Origin: Datisca glomerata
Lineage: Eukaryota; Streptophyta; Magnoliopsida; Cucurbitales; Datiscaceae
NCBI GenBank assembly: GCA_003255025.1
Contig: QANY01002976.1
Span: 1,426,001 to 1,490,000, forward strand
Reading direction: 5' to 3'
Length of the DNA: 64,000 nucleotides
The position numbers and the translations under genes are program-made. The notes under the pieces were generated by a model that was given only the letters and a program-made list of their open reading frames with translations, did not search any database and was not told the DNA's origin. Of this stretch, positions 24,321 to 38,019 are shown in pieces; position 1 is the first letter of the stretch; each line of letters opens with the position of its first letter.

Positions 24321-27300
24321 ATCATTTCTTAATGTTAGATGAGATGGCGGGTTAGTACCATTTTATTGCACGATAATAATGAAATTTTGCATTGGCTTTT
24401 GTATCCTCTAGATGAAGGGGTTTGGTTGTTTTCCTTATGAAGTGAGCCGAACTTAGCGATGATTTATGGTTGGGCTTTGTTCATTGTGACATTTTTTATT
24501 TTTCTGTTATGTGCTCATTTCTCATGAATGTTAGTTTTCTATAATGTATGTGGTAGGTTAGGTGTTGTTGACATGAGATAGGCTTCAAGGGGTTGATTTA
24601 CTTCATGTCTTGGCTGGTGAAGTGAGTTGGAATCTGTTTGATTTGTGTTGTCAGTGTGTTTTCTTTCCTTTCTATTGGTTTGTTACAGTTAGTTATGGTA
24701 ATTAACTCCAGCATTGGTTGCTGGATCTGATTCTAATGTTTTTAAATCATATACTTTTTTATTATTTTCTTTATTTATTTATCTACATTTGACCTTAAGT
24801 GTTAAAAATCGAGAATACTCTTTCCCTTATATCTCATTATGTTTTTAAAAAGTCATGAAAATTTTCTGGATAGGTAATTAAATTCTCAATAGACTAGTGG
24901 AACTCATCTTTAAATATTTGTATTCCACCTAAATATGATAGTAAATTACATTAGTGATCATTTTTATTTCAAGAGGAACATTACAATGATATTATCGTGC
25001 GTCTGTATCCTCCTTTCATCGGTGGTGGGTTACAAGAAGGGAAAATTATGTATTCGCTTTGATATTGTGTCTATTATGCTGAAATTCTGCGCATGTAACA
25101 TTGCCAGTATTCTTACGTTTTGGAAAATGGAGAATGGCTATAAATTGTTGGAAGACACCTTGAATTAATTGTTTCGTTTTAAGTATAAATATATGCTTGA
25201 TTCTTTGGGCTTTCACAGTCGTATATTTGTTTAAAGGGATGGACGCGCTTAATTTTGTTGTTTTTTTGCATCTTAACCTTTAATATGGATTGGGAAAAGT
25301 GTGCCCTTTTGTCAAGTGAATTTATTTTTCTTCCTTTGAAAATCCAGCTTTGAAGATTTTTAAACTACCATTGTAGTCTCTTTTAAGTTGTCTTTATTGT
25401 CATTCTCATTTGGTTCTATTATTATATACTACTTCAGGAAGGTGGCCAAATGATTGATGGTTGGTTTGTTTGGTTTTTTGGTGTCGGCCTGCTTCTATTT
25501 TCACATTAAATCTTTACAGTGTAGTAACATGTTGTTTCTTATGAAAAGTGTGCCCTTTTGTCAAGTGAATTTATTTTCCTCCCTTTGAAAAGTCAGTTTT
25601 GAAGATTTTGAACTATCATTGTGCTCTCTTTTGGGTTGCCTTTATTGTCATGCTCATTTGGTTCTGTTATTATATATTACTTCAGGAAAGTGGCCAAATG
25701 ATTGATGAAATACCAACTAGATATAATCATCAGTGTACACCCACTAATGCAACATGTGCCTCTTCGAATGTTGAGGTCGAATGGTCTTTTGAATAAGATG
25801 GTTGCCATGCTAACCACCTTATATATAGGTTTGGCTCTGAAGATTGACCGTGTATTTACAGCTCATGGTTTTATGTGCTTCTTCCAATAGTTGAATTATT
25901 GACTCTTTCTCTATTTTGTTTTCATTTTATTTTCAGGTTTGGAAGGTTTGGTCATGTTTAGAAAGGTTAGTATTTGGTTATCTAATGGATTTTGCTTTCT
26001 TCATGACTCTCCGCTGCAATTTTCTTTGTTAGATTGAGAGCACATTAACTTAATTGTTCAAGATATATATTGTTGCATGAATTGGTATTCTTAGTCAAAG
26101 ATAAATATATTGTATCATGTGTTTGATTTGTTTTAGTAAATTTCTTTGTTTTCTCTTTACAAGTGCATTTACATTTTTTTGGATACATTACTGATAAGAT
26201 TGTGGTGAATTTGAGTAATCTTGTTATTCCATGCCTACTTATAGAATCTGGCCATGAAGGATTGAGTTCCTTACCTAAGATGAATGAGGTATATCATGGT
26301 GTCAATTTATGATGGTTTGTCAAATTGTCTTTGGAATGAAAGTTAAACGTATATAAAATAGTTGTATGCTATTTTTGAACCGGTGTATATGGATGATAGT
26401 ATCGCTTTATCAATGAGCTAAAACGTGATGAAAGGAGAACTCATGTTGAGAAGTGAAAATATGTAAATATTTTAGTTGATGAGATTGGGTTTGAATAATT
26501 TCTGATACTTTGGTCCGTTTATTTTTTTTTTCTCGATTTGCCTGATCAAAATCTTACAATTCTACAGTTTCTTATACTTTGATTTTTCACAGCTTCTTTG
26601 CAACCCATAGGGGCATTAAGAATAAAAATAGATAATTAGTTTTTTTTTATAATTCACTTGTTTATAGGATTTCTTCTACTAATATATGTTGAGAGTTGAT
26701 AGTGTTTGGTACAGGTTTTTATCGCTGATTTTTGGGAGAACCAAACTCCTTGGCCATTTAACCAATTGCTCAAGTGTTATAAATTCTTGGTGAAGCATGG
26801 ATCGCTTAGGAAAATGGCATATTCTCCTCGAGATGTTCATCAATCTAATTTTGCTGCAACTTCGACGTTCGTAGCTCGATAAAATTTTCCTTACCTCCTC
26901 TAATTCAATGCACTATCTCTATGCCCACTATTTTTTCTTCTTTCTTCTTCTATGTTATGCTTTTTCTTCACGCGCCCTCACTGTTCTCGCTTCATTACTG
27001 CACTAGCCAATCTCACAATATCGATGGTGAGAGATCTTGGGAGATTTCTTTGATTTTTTGTGCAAGGCTGGCCCATGTTATTTTAGTTTATTGGGGTGCC
27101 ATGTGTGTTATAAACCTTCTGGTATATGAGTGGAGTTCTTATTTCCATCTGTCTTGTACTTTTTATATCTACGTTGTCTTGAGATATCGAATGAGCTTTT
27201 GGATAAATATGGCCTTGAGAGAGTTCTTGATACCCCGATAACAGAGGTAATTATTGTTGCTCAACTTTTGAGGCTATGTCTAATGATTAAATTTATGAGA

Positions 27301-28545
27301 AAGTTCTAAGTAAATTATACATATTTTTTCCATGTTTAATCTAATTAGCTGGGCTTCTATGTTGTACAGTACATAATGTAATACCATGATCTTCTACTAA
27401 ATTTTCAAGTCTATTAAAGACTTTGTATTGTTCTCAGTGCCAGCTAAAGTTACATATATTGTGTTATGACTCTCCTCCATGATCACATTCTTTTGTTTCA
27501 ATCAAATTTCTTGCTTTATCTAGGAAAAATTAATATAGATTCAACACCAAATTAATATAGATTCAACACCGTTTAAATTTAGTCTAGGATTATGGTCAGG
27601 ACTTAGTTGAGGATAAGGAAGCATTAGTCCTAAACACTAATTATTATGATGTTGAAAAGCCATCTTGACAGATACTCTAGCTTGTTGATATGTCATACGT
27701 GTTGTCTTATAGTGACTTCGACCGTATCTTAGTAATCCACCCCATGCATATGGTCTCAAGTGCTTTATGGCTTGTTTCTTTATAATCTCTTTTCTTTTCT
27801 TTTTTATTTTGGTTTTGATGCTTACATGTACTAAAGTTTTTCCTCTTGCATTCATCCAATATATCACTATTGTCGAAGATAATTATTAAAGTTAATATTT
27901 ACAGGTATGAAGACCTTTTAAAAAAAATTGTCATGTCCTATTTCAAAGCTTTTGCTCCTAGCTGGGACAGATAGGCTGGACATGTAATGTTTGTTAATGT
28001 TCGTTGCAGAAGAATTTACAAATATGTTCATCAAACTTTACCTCCCTTAACTTCCATACAAAAATTTACTCATTGATATAACTTGTATAGACAAGAGAGA
28101 TTGCTTTTCCATCTATTATTATCTTCATTTAGCTTTAGCCAGTTTCATAATGACCTCCTCAAAAGAGATTTCTCATTGATATAACTTGTAAAGACATGAG
28201 AGTTTATGAGTACTATTCTTACAATTTTGCTGAAATTGAAATAAACTTGGCTTAAAAAGCCACTGAAATGCCTATTTGTTTTCTTCAAATTATAAATGTT
28301 GAGTGTATTTCCTTTGGGCTATAGAATCAACATGCTTTCTACGTTCCTACCATTTGAATGATTATACTTAGAAATTTCTTTGCTATGGTATTTGTTAATG
28401 ATATTTTCTATTTGCAATAACGTGTAACCATTGGGACTATAAATGTATGGTCTGCGATGTTGTTATTTGTATTTAGGTTGGTTTTTCTGCCTGCATTTTC
28501 TTTGTTATGTATCTTGTTTCTGAATTGTCATTTCCTTTGATCGAA
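24321..28545. other. Interior of the Helitron-like region, no recognised gene
   Basis: T-rich plus strand with short frames and intron-like character. A 249-bp tandem duplication lies at 25294-25542 and 25543 to about 25712, both copies containing GTGTGCCCTTTTGTCAAGTG and GTGGCCAAATGATTGATG. A more balanced segment at 26715-26880 could be a captured exon, but I cannot assign it. Confidence 0.4.
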
Positions 28546-29985
28546 ACTGTTGTAATAGTCTAATTTTTCTGGACTTTAGTGTTGGCTTGAGTGGATTTGA
28601 CTCTTGAATTTTTGTTCTTCGTTTGTTATATGATTCTCATAAACTTCTTAATTTTTGCTGTGGATTTTGATTTAGGTTGATTTTTCTTGCTGCATTTTTT
28701 TATGTATTATGTTTCTGCATTGTCATTCACTTTTTTTATCTAGATGTTTATTTCTGTAATGGTTGGCTATAAGTACTGATTTTTTATATCAGTTTTTATA
28801 TTTATATTTTGATGTTTTGTGTTCATTTTCCTTTAAAAGTCATTAACTTTAAGTCGTGATTAAACTATAATCTGTTTTCACTATAGTTATCATGTGTTGT
28901 GATTTCTATCTACACTGATGGCTCTACCTTTTTTGCATTGATTAATAGATAAAAATTTTGTGATTGACATCTTGTCATTTATTTTGGAGTTGTCATTGGC
29001 TTATGGCCAGTGCATCTTGTTTGGGGTATTTACTGCATTATAAGTTTTTTCCCTCTTATCTTTTAGATTGTTCATGGTTGAATTGATGCTAAATAGTTAA
29101 GGCACATTTTTAAAGACTACCTGTAATGTGTTTTGATTTTATTTTTCCAACTTGGAAGCCGAACAAAAAAGTTTGGCCAATTCAAGAAATGCCTTCAGAT
29201 TTGAAACTACTGTAATGGTCTAATTCTTCAGGATTTTAGTGTTGGATTAAGTAGATTTAACTCTTGAATTTTTGTTCTTTGTTTGTTATATGATTCTTAT
29301 AAATTTTTTAATTTTTGAAGTCGATTTTGATTTAGGTTGGTTTTCCTTGCTGTAATTTTTTTGTTATGTATTCTGTTTCTGAATTGACATTCGATTTGAT
29401 ATATCTGGATGTTTATTTCTGTTATAGTTGGCTATAAATATTGATTTTTTATATCAGTTTTTATGTTTGTATTCTGATGTTCTGTGTTCATTTTCTTATT
29501 CATTTTCTTCTCAAAGTCATTTACTTTAAGGCGTGAATGCTTATATGAGTTTTGCTTTGTTGATGATTATTTTAAACTATAATCTGTTTTCACTATAGTT
29601 ATCTTGTGATGTGATTTCTATCTACACTGATGGCTCTAGATTTTTTTCATTGATTTATATATCAATATTTTGTGATTGACATGCTGTTATTTATTTAGGT
29701 GTCACATTGACTTATAGCCAGTGAATCTTGTTTGAGGTATTTACTGTATTATAGGTTTTTTTCTTCTTATCTTTCAGATCGTTCACAGTTGAATTAATGC
29801 TAAATAGTTAAGTCACGTTTTTAAAGACTACTTGCAATGTGTTTAGATTTTCTTTGTCCAACTTGGAAGCAGACAAAAAAGTTTGGCCCATTCATGAAAT
29901 GCCTTCTGATTTTGATTGTTCCAATACCAATAGCATTATGGACTTTGATTGGAGTACCTGACAGTGTAATTATGGGCATTGGTAA
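28546..29985 (+). repeat. About 0.66-kb tandem duplication carrying a gene fragment
   Basis: Sequence from about 28546 (GTTGTAATAGTCTAATTTTT) recurs from about 29208 (ACTGTAATGGTCTAATTCTT). Each copy runs into a segment with AAAAAAGTTTGGCC and AGAAATGCCTTC-like words, at 29166 and 29876. In the first copy the exon is cut short; in the second it continues. Confidence 0.7.
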
Positions 29986-30109
29986 TGGCTTTATGTGGCC
30001 TGTCATGGAAACATTTAGGGTCATAAGCAGAGAAGGTGTTCCGATTCATATGAAGTTGATTAGGTACTTCACGGTGATGTTTCTATCTTTAGTTTTAGTT
30101 TGGTTGTAG
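29837..30109 (+). pseudogene. Captured exon similar to At3g27390-type membrane proteins
   Basis: The frame contains TKKFGPFMKCLLILIVPIPI, then ALWTLIGVPDSVIMGIGNGF. This resembles a hydrophobic exon of the uncharacterised multi-pass membrane protein family typified by Arabidopsis At3g27390, where a GP-x-LKL, LPV, LW-x-VGI-x-GS and GFF pattern occurs. Two membrane-spanning stretches are plausible. There are no flanking exons of the family nearby, and the exon sits in a T-rich duplicated setting, so it looks captured rather than functional. The family call is from memory of the pattern. Confidence 0.5.
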
Positions 30110-31192
30110 CGATTTCTTTAGTATGGTATAGATTCTTTAGGAATAAATGTAATGTAGTAGGATATGAATCTTGAGGTTACTTTGTTTACATATATCCTTC
30201 AGCTTGTCCTAAAAATTTTAGATTCTGGTGATTTCATCATCTTCTTTTGTTGCCGTTTGACTTATTGTATTCATATTTTAGAGTTTTACTTTTCTGATAA
30301 CGAACATATGCATTTTCATTATCTAACATGGATTCTTATTATTTTTATATTTAGTTACTTGGTAAAATATCTTTTTGTATTTACTGAGTGTAACTATAAT
30401 CTTGAATTTAGGTACCCATACAAGCAAGTTTTTATGATTTTGTGGCTAATGATAGTAACTGAAATTTGAGAGCTTACAATGAGCAAATGCCTGAGAAAAA
30501 GTACTATGGTCATTTTAGTGGTCCATGCCTTTAACGGAACATGAATTTCAAAGTCGATGTGTATTAATTTTCAATTTTTAGTTCTTCGTCTTCGTCCATG
30601 TGTTGTTGTGAATCAAACTTTATTTTATTTTTGACTTTGTTATTAACTTGATTCTGTATTATGATTTCTGGCATTTTAGGAAAAGTGATGATAAGTTTTA
30701 GTCTAATTTTGAAGATAAGTAGATGCAGCATTAACCTAAGAGCTCTAATAGCCAGATAGAAATAGAGATATAAGAGGAATATGGAGGCGGCCTGAAGCTG
30801 AAGGGAAGAACAATAGGAAAATAGGAGAAGACAAAAAAGTAGGTTTTAAACTTTTTTAATTTTTATGATATGTTTTATAAGAATAAACTTGATTATACTT
30901 TGTATATGTTTCGGTTAGTTTTTTTATCTAGATGTAGATAAATAACACCATGGTATAAAAAATGATGAAACATGCATGTTTCTATAAAAAAATTAACTTT
31001 ATATTATGTGTTACTATTATGAAGTAAATATTATCTTACGTAGTGTGTGTAGAATTATGAGTAATCGTTACATCAATAATTTATCTATCATTATTATGTA
31101 CGTTTCCTTAATAATATACGAAAAAATAAAATATGTCGAATTTTTTATATGATGTTATAATGACCAGGCATCAGGCACGTGCCACCACCTAG

Positions 31193-32830
31193 TATATGAA
31201 AAAGGAGAGGATATCTATATTTATCTATCTTACCTTATATTATCTTATTATTTAAAAAGAGACTTACAGTAGGAGAAACTTTTGATTTTCATTTTCACCC
31301 TTTAAACTTCATTTATAAATTGAAATTTTTTATTTGAAACTATTTTTAGTTTTTGATGAAAATCTATCTACCATGTGTAAAGGCTAATATCTATATTTAT
31401 TAAGTTTCACTCTTTTATCCGATTTTGATATATGATCAAATGGGTAATTCTCTTTTTTAATTAATACTTTTATATATTACAAAAGTATGTGTGCTCAATA
31501 CTAATTAATGGAAATAAATTTCATTCTTTTTTTGTGAAACTCTCTCTCCTATATGTAAAAGGCTAATATTAATTTATAATAAAATGAATATTGGAAAAAG
31601 AAATATAAATAAAACTTATTATCTATTAACCATTTAATGGATGGAGTTTGTTATAAGAATATAAATGATTCGATAGTTGTAAAAATCATAAAATGATCAT
31701 TTCATTTTCAAGTCTAAATGAAATGTTACAAGGGTTCAGCATGTGCATCGCACATGATTTTCAACTAGTACTATATAAAAAGTGGTTTAAAAATGAGAAA
31801 CTTTTGATGATAACTTTTACCCTTTAAAGTCTATTAAAATATAATACAATTTAGATATTTCACCTCTTTCCCCATTTAATTCATTTGATAATATTTTATG
31901 TTTGATCCAATAATACTTTGTTTATAGTTAGTAAAATAAAATACATTGATAATCTTATGTAATTAGACATGTGTATATCCGTAGATTGATTTCAAGATCT
32001 TTGATAACTAACATTTAATTATAAGTCAATAATGATTTGTTCGTTATAAATTTATAGATAAAATACTATGTAGTATTTACGTTATTAGTAACATGAAAAT
32101 TTATATACATGAATTTATAGAAAGACATTAATATATTTTGAATACGAGAAACTATCTCTTAATATGATATAATTATTTCTTAAGAATATGACAAATTGGT
32201 AAAATAAAACAATTTTCTATATCTTTCAAGTAGCATTAAAATTTTAATGTTACAAATAAGCAATTCTTATTTCTATTTCACTTTTAGTTTAGACGTAGAA
32301 TAATTTTGAAGATGATGGAGTATTTATTTCAACGTGAATAGTAATTTAAAATTATATGTACATTTTAAATTACTTGAACATGTGTGTAGCACATAGGTGA
32401 CCACCAATACAATATTAAAAATGACCTAAAGGGAAGAAATTTTTAATTCTCTTTTATACCCTTTAAGGTCTATCAAAATATGGCTTAAATTAAGTATTTC
32501 ACATCTATTCTCATTTAATTCATTTAATGAAATTTTATTTTCTATCCAATAATAATTTGTTTCTAGTCAGTAAAGTAAAACGTTTCAATAATATTATAAA
32601 ATTAAAAACATGAATGTTAGTAAAGATTGATTTCGAGATCTTTTATGTAACGATATTTAATTTAAACTCAATAATAATTTATACATGAGTCCTTTATAAA
32701 TATTATGTAATATTTATGTCACCAGAAACATGAAATACATAGAATATATTTTAAATATGAGAAATTATCTTTTAATGATCAAGTATTTTTTACGAATATG
32801 AAAAATTAATGAAATCAATATTATGTGCAC
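31193..32830 (+). mobile_element. Head-to-tail array of short Helitron-like units
   Basis: Three related AT-rich units follow one another: about 31193-31768, 31769 to about 32408, and a third cut at about 32830. The first ends with hairpin ATGTGCATCGCACAT (31741-31755), nine bases, then CTAG (31765-31768) and T. The second ends with hairpin-like ATGTGTGTAGCACAT (32380-32394) and a decayed terminus. Each unit opens with similar sequence that includes ACCCTTTAAA or ACCCTTTAAG. No coding capacity was seen. Confidence 0.55.
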
Positions 32831-34254
32831 AGTATAGGTGTGGGGGTCCTCCTAACCGGGGAATCTGTCAGAGTGACCTTATGCGAGTTCATTCCTCTTT
32901 ATGGTGAGTACACTCTTCCTCCTTACTAGAGCTCCTCACGTCTGTAAAACACGGACAAGGAACTCTAAAGGCGAGGAACCGGGGGTAGTTGCCTCGCCTA
33001 AGGGCCTCAGTTGCTTAAGTCAGTCCCTTATCAATATTTTGACATAGTTTTTGTAGGGGAGAGAAACTTACATCGCTTGTCGATTATGGAAAGTATTATA
33101 CATGAGTCCTTGGGGGTGAGAGGAAGCGTGTCAAAGAAACCACTCGGAGGCATGCTGGAGAAGCTTTATGAGACACAAAGCTTGCCTGGACTATCCTTGA
33201 TTGGCATGGACATTAATGGTTGATGTGCTTCTTAGGTGACATTTCATAGATTGATTGACGTTCTGCCATGACGATTGGACCTATTGGCTACTAGTTTCGG
33301 TGGGTGATGATGACGTTATGCTCGAGTTTAATAAGACTCTCCTTGTGGACTCTTAACTAACTTTTCACGTACTTGGGTTTGGGCGTCCCGAGCTCCATAA
33401 GGACCGAAGTTTATTCTATTCCTTCCCTAAGGTTGGGAGTTCCCCAACTTGGCGTGACATGTATTGTGGTGACATTGGAAATTAGGAAATACCCGTAATA
33501 GCTACCCCCGTCAAGGACTTGGGTGGCCTTTGATACCCGGGTCTAAAGACTTTACCATCCAAACTATGTGTCTGAACTCCTTGTGTGTGATAGACTTCAC
33601 CTGCCATGAGCATCTAACTCTTGTGCCCTGAGTTTTATTCATCAAGGGAAGTCATTTAGAACGATATTAATTATCTGACCGCTTGCGCTCGTATTGTTTC
33701 ACATTTTTCTGTGCTTTGAGGTTGCTAGCCCTTTAGGAGTGAGAGCATTAGTGGTGCGTGGGTGCACGTAAGAGAGGGTGAGTATCATTTTCCATATATC
33801 CACATCCCTTGGTGCGTCGCGCCGTATCATTATGTCATTTTGGTCTTCTAAAATCTTCTCATTGGTCCACAAAATGGATGTTCATTCACTACAGTGTCAC
33901 TCCAAATGGTTGCCATTATGGCCCATTTTTAATGCCCATAAAATGAGCAGTTTCCCTACTTTAAGGCCTATAAATGGCCAATCTTCCTTCTCTCTTCCCT
34001 CATCCTTGCCTTTTCGATAGAGTTGAAATCCCTGTTCATCTTTGTCCTTCCTAACCCCTTTAGAATAATCTACTCCGTTCTAGGGGATTCTTCTGTTCTG
34101 GAGGTTCTTCTTCTAGACCACTTTTTTCATGGTTCTCGCTTCCTCCTCCATCATATCTTGAACGTCGTGCCTCGAAGTCATCGATGTTTCATTTACAATG
34201 ACTTTCCTGTCACCGATGAACCAATTTGGCAAATTCTGTACTTGTATTAGCTAC

Positions 34255-36140
34255 ATGTCCCTATCTAGAGGAAACCGACCACACCACCCGAATCGGACCG
34301 AACCGATGTGTTTCAGTCAGTTTTTACACTTCTGGCAGTTCTACTTGGTTGAATCAATTAAAAATAAGCTCGGTTCAGTTCGGTGTGCGGTTATTTCACA
34401 AAAACCGAGTCAAACCACACTTACATATACCTCTGCAATTTTCCCCACTTTCCCCTTCTCCTCAGTCCTCACAACTCACCCCGAGACGCTCGTAGACATA
34501 ACATAACCCCCTCCACCCTCGAAGGACAGCTCGAGTTGAGACACGAGAGAGATGACTTGCTCGAATGCTTGATGACGAAAGGGAGATCTGGTTGCTCTAC
34601 TGCTCGACGATGGAGGGGAGACCTATTTGCTCAACAGCTTGATGATGAAGCGGTGACTATTTGCTCGACTGCTTGATGACGAATGGGAGATTTGGTTGCT
34701 CGACTGCTTGACGATGAAGATGAGGTCTGTTTGATCGATTGTTGACGACGAAGGACAGATATGATATACTCTCTCTCTCTGTATCTCCTTCTTCTTTCTG
34801 TATGAATTTTAGTTTGTATCTATATTTCTCTAAACTAGATAAAAGATTTGAAAATTGATAAATTCGTGTAGTTTATGTATAAAAGAATGATAAATAAAAA
34901 AGAAGAAAAACTACAAACCAGTTACATATCCAAGTATCCAACAAAATCTCAGCTTTACAATTGTCTAGAGTTCACTGTTAAACACTTTTCTTTCCTTCAA
35001 CAAGATTCCATAAGCAAGATAACATTAGATAAAGAAAAAAAATCAAATATACATGGCAAAGTAAAGGAAATGAAAAGAAATGAAGACATAACATGCTAAT
35101 TGATAGTATTTACAGTGAATAAGAAGATTGAAACAACACTCATAAGCAAATGATTACCCAAAAATAAGTTTTTAGTAGATAAAACAGAAACCAAACATAA
35201 TAGATACTAAATTATGAGCTCAACCGAAATAACCCACCATTGTTATACATCCTATTGATTATCATCAAATGAAACCCAGAAAAAATTAAGTTTGGTGACT
35301 AAAGGGATTTCGTAACCGTAATAGTGGAGGACGATGCCGAGTAGTATGGAGGAAATACTATTTAGTTGCTTCATTTTACCATGTTTATGTTCATTTTATG
35401 TAATGTTTTTATCTAGAATTCTGTCGGAGATGGTTGCAACTATTTTATCTGATTCTCTAAAGAGGGAAAGGGTTTTGTCTCTATGTGATGCTACAAATGT
35501 TCTTAGAGATGCATTTTTCAGATAGAAGTATGCACGAATTACCATATGAGGTTTCTCCCATTCTTAACTTTACTTATTGTGAAATGTGACCTAAGAATTA
35601 TTTTTTGTTTGTCACTATTTGTTACAATGTTATTCTTACTAGAATTAGCAGTGTCTCTAGTCAAATAGAAATTTGCATTTATCTTTTGCTGGATAGGCTA
35701 AATTTTTTCTTGATCTGATTCACTGTTGTTTACATAAACACAAGATTAAGTCCTTACTTACGTGTTGGTTGGCATTGATTATTATATTGTGAATGACAGG
35801 TTCTCTGCTTAGATCCTTGTTTTTAGAAAATTTTATGGCAATGGATCTGAATGTGGCTTCCACCACGTCATCATGATTAAATATAGTAATTTTAAGTGTT
35901 TTATGCGGTTTATTATAGGTAGAAATGGTTTGGTAATTTTCTTCTCTCTTTTTTTATATATTTTTTCTGGCAGGACAAAACCATAAAACCGAACCGAACC
36001 AAATTAGTTTTGGATGGTTTAATTTATGTTGAACTGGCGATTCAGTTTGGTTCTGATATTTGAAAAATGATATTTGCGGCTTGGTTCCAAAAATACTCCT
36101 AAATCGAGCTGATTCAAACCGATTACACCCCTAAAATGGT
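34255..36140. mobile_element. AACCG-bordered insertion in the left arm
   Basis: The block starts with AACCGACC/GAATCGGACCGAACCG words and ends with AACCGAACC-like words and GATTACACCCC. It carries a tandem array of 35-bp units and has no counterpart in the right arm of the inverted repeat. It looks like a non-autonomous element. No protein domain was recognised in its short frames. Confidence 0.5.
34571..34755 (+). repeat. 35-bp tandem array
   Basis: Units start at 34571, 34606, 34641, 34675, 34710 and 34744, with the pattern GATGACGAAnGGGAGATYTG then TTGCTCGACTGCTT. The period is not a multiple of three, which argues against a coding repeat. Confidence 0.85.
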
Positions 36141-37444
36141 AGCCTTGCCTTTTGCTTCATAATAAAGCACCTTGACCGATCACAACCTACCTACCTTCTC
36201 TCATGCCGCCATCCCTTTTGATCTTTCATCAACTTACTCCACTGGCTGTTCGAGTGGGTTAATGCACTAGAGGTAGGCCACGCACAGCCCTCACAATCAC
36301 GTCCTCCTGGAACGTTCCAGACCCAAAGGCGAGGTTTCCTCCTTTCTCCTTAAGTTGGAGAGATTGAGTCTCCAAGATCAGAGCAACTGGAGTCCTTGAG
36401 ATCTCAGACGAGTTCAAGGAATGTGTGGAGATCCTACTTCGGATGGGGGGATTGTTTTCCTTCTTCTCGAAGAGGGGCTATTAAGTTACCCTGGAGGGGT
36501 CTTCCCCTTAACCGATGAGACTTTTATATATTTATTTTTAACTATAGTCCTATGTTTATTAATGAAAGTTAACTTTACTTCCTAACTCTTTTATTTATTT
36601 ATGTTTCTGCCTATTATTTGTCGCGAGCATGCCTTGAGTAAATGCTCTTTTTTGGTAGTCGATCTTTAATCTGGTCTAGATAAGGCCTTAATCTTGATCC
36701 ATGTGGTCATTTTTGACTTATTATGTCGATCATTGTATCATTACTTTTTATTTACCTGAGTTCCGGGATTATTTATGACCCTAAGTTGGAGTAGGCCTCT
36801 AAGGGCCTAGATCATTTTTTGGTGGACTTGGTTTTATCCTAGGGTTTCCCCTATGTAGATCAGGAGTTCCAAAGACCTATCCCGACTTTTAACATGCCTT
36901 TTATGCTCTTATCCTAGAAGTTTGGTAAGGCAAACCATCCTCTCACATTGGGGGGTTTGCCCTTTTTCATTTAGTCGAGCATGTTTCCTTCTAGTTGAGC
37001 TTTTTTCTAGGCTGGCGAAGCAGATTATTTTCTCAATTTTTGGTTAGGGGACCTTCCCTTCGTTACCTATCCAAGTGTCCATGTTCTGGATAAAATCTTG
37101 AGCTGAAGTGCTCATCATAGGACCTTATTCCTAATGTCGAGACTACCTTTGTTAAGGCTTTTCCTTAACTCAATTGGACGGGCATGAATGCCCAGATTAT
37201 TACTTTCTTTGTTGTCTAGCCAGGTGCGCCTGCCCTTGCTAGAATATTGACCCCGTCTGTGAGCTGAGGTGCTCGGCAAACATCACTTGTCGATATCTAG
37301 CCAGGCGTGTCTACTCTGACTATATCCTTGAATCTCGTCTACGAGCATGAATGTTCGATAAACATCATTTGTTGATATCTAGCTAGGTGTGTCTACTCTG
37401 GCTAGACCATTGAATTCCGTTTGTGACAGGAGTGCTCAGTAGAC

Positions 37445-37756
37445 ATCACTTATTATTTAATCCTGACTAGTGGGCAAAATCACCTCCCTAGTCATCACTT
37501 TTTGTTTAATCCTAAATGGTGGGCTAAATCACCTCTCCAGTCATCATTTTTCATTTAATCTTGACTGGTGGGCTAAAGCACATCTCTAGTCATCACTTTT
37601 CATTTAATCCTGACTGGGTGGGTAAGAGCACGTCCCCAGCCATCATTTTTTATTTAATCTTGACTGGTAGGATAGAGCACCTCCCCAGTCATAATTTTTT
37701 ATTTAATCCTGACTAGTGTGCTAAAGCACCTCCCCAGTCATCACTTTTTGGCCTTC
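37445..37756 (+). repeat. 49-bp tandem array in the left arm
   Basis: TTTAATCCTGACT-type units begin at 37456, 37505, 37554, 37603, 37653 and 37702. The word ACCTCCCCAGTCATCA recurs in most. The right arm has only one or two equivalents near 39380-39470. Confidence 0.85.
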
Positions 37757-38019
37757 ACCGAGTGTCATTGAAGAGTCAATCCTTGAAGGCTTATAGAATA
37801 GCTAGGAAATCTTCAGCAAATATAACACGTTCTATCTTTTCATAAAAGTAGATTCATTTAAAAAAAGACCTTAGGAGAAGTTATTTTAGTTAAGGAGAAA
37901 ATTGAAGCCTCATATCTGAAAAATTGTCGACGAGTACGCGTCCCTGTTATCTACAACTCTAAGGTGGGGGCGAGGATAGCCGAGCTCCAGCTTTTTGAGC
38001 TTTTGGCTTTTCAACTTTC

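Larger units (their letters stand above)
20944..31192 (+). mobile_element. Probable Helitron-like element with captured sequence
   Basis: The left end reads TCTCACTGTTATAAAAGAG and the right end is a GGCACGTGCC hairpin (31174-31183) followed by ACCAC and CTAG at 31189-31192, with T next. Helitrons begin with TC and end with CTRR preceded by a hairpin, and insert before T. No Rep/helicase gene is visible, so it would be non-autonomous. The interior holds a 1.7-kb tandem duplication, a 249-bp duplication and a 0.66-kb duplication that includes a captured exon. The base before the left end is T, not the expected A. Two independent neighbouring elements remain possible. Confidence 0.45.

Noticed and set aside
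24935..25168. 77-codon frame with ILSCVCILLSSVVGYKKG
   Set aside because: A hydrophobic chance frame in T-rich DNA with no family match.
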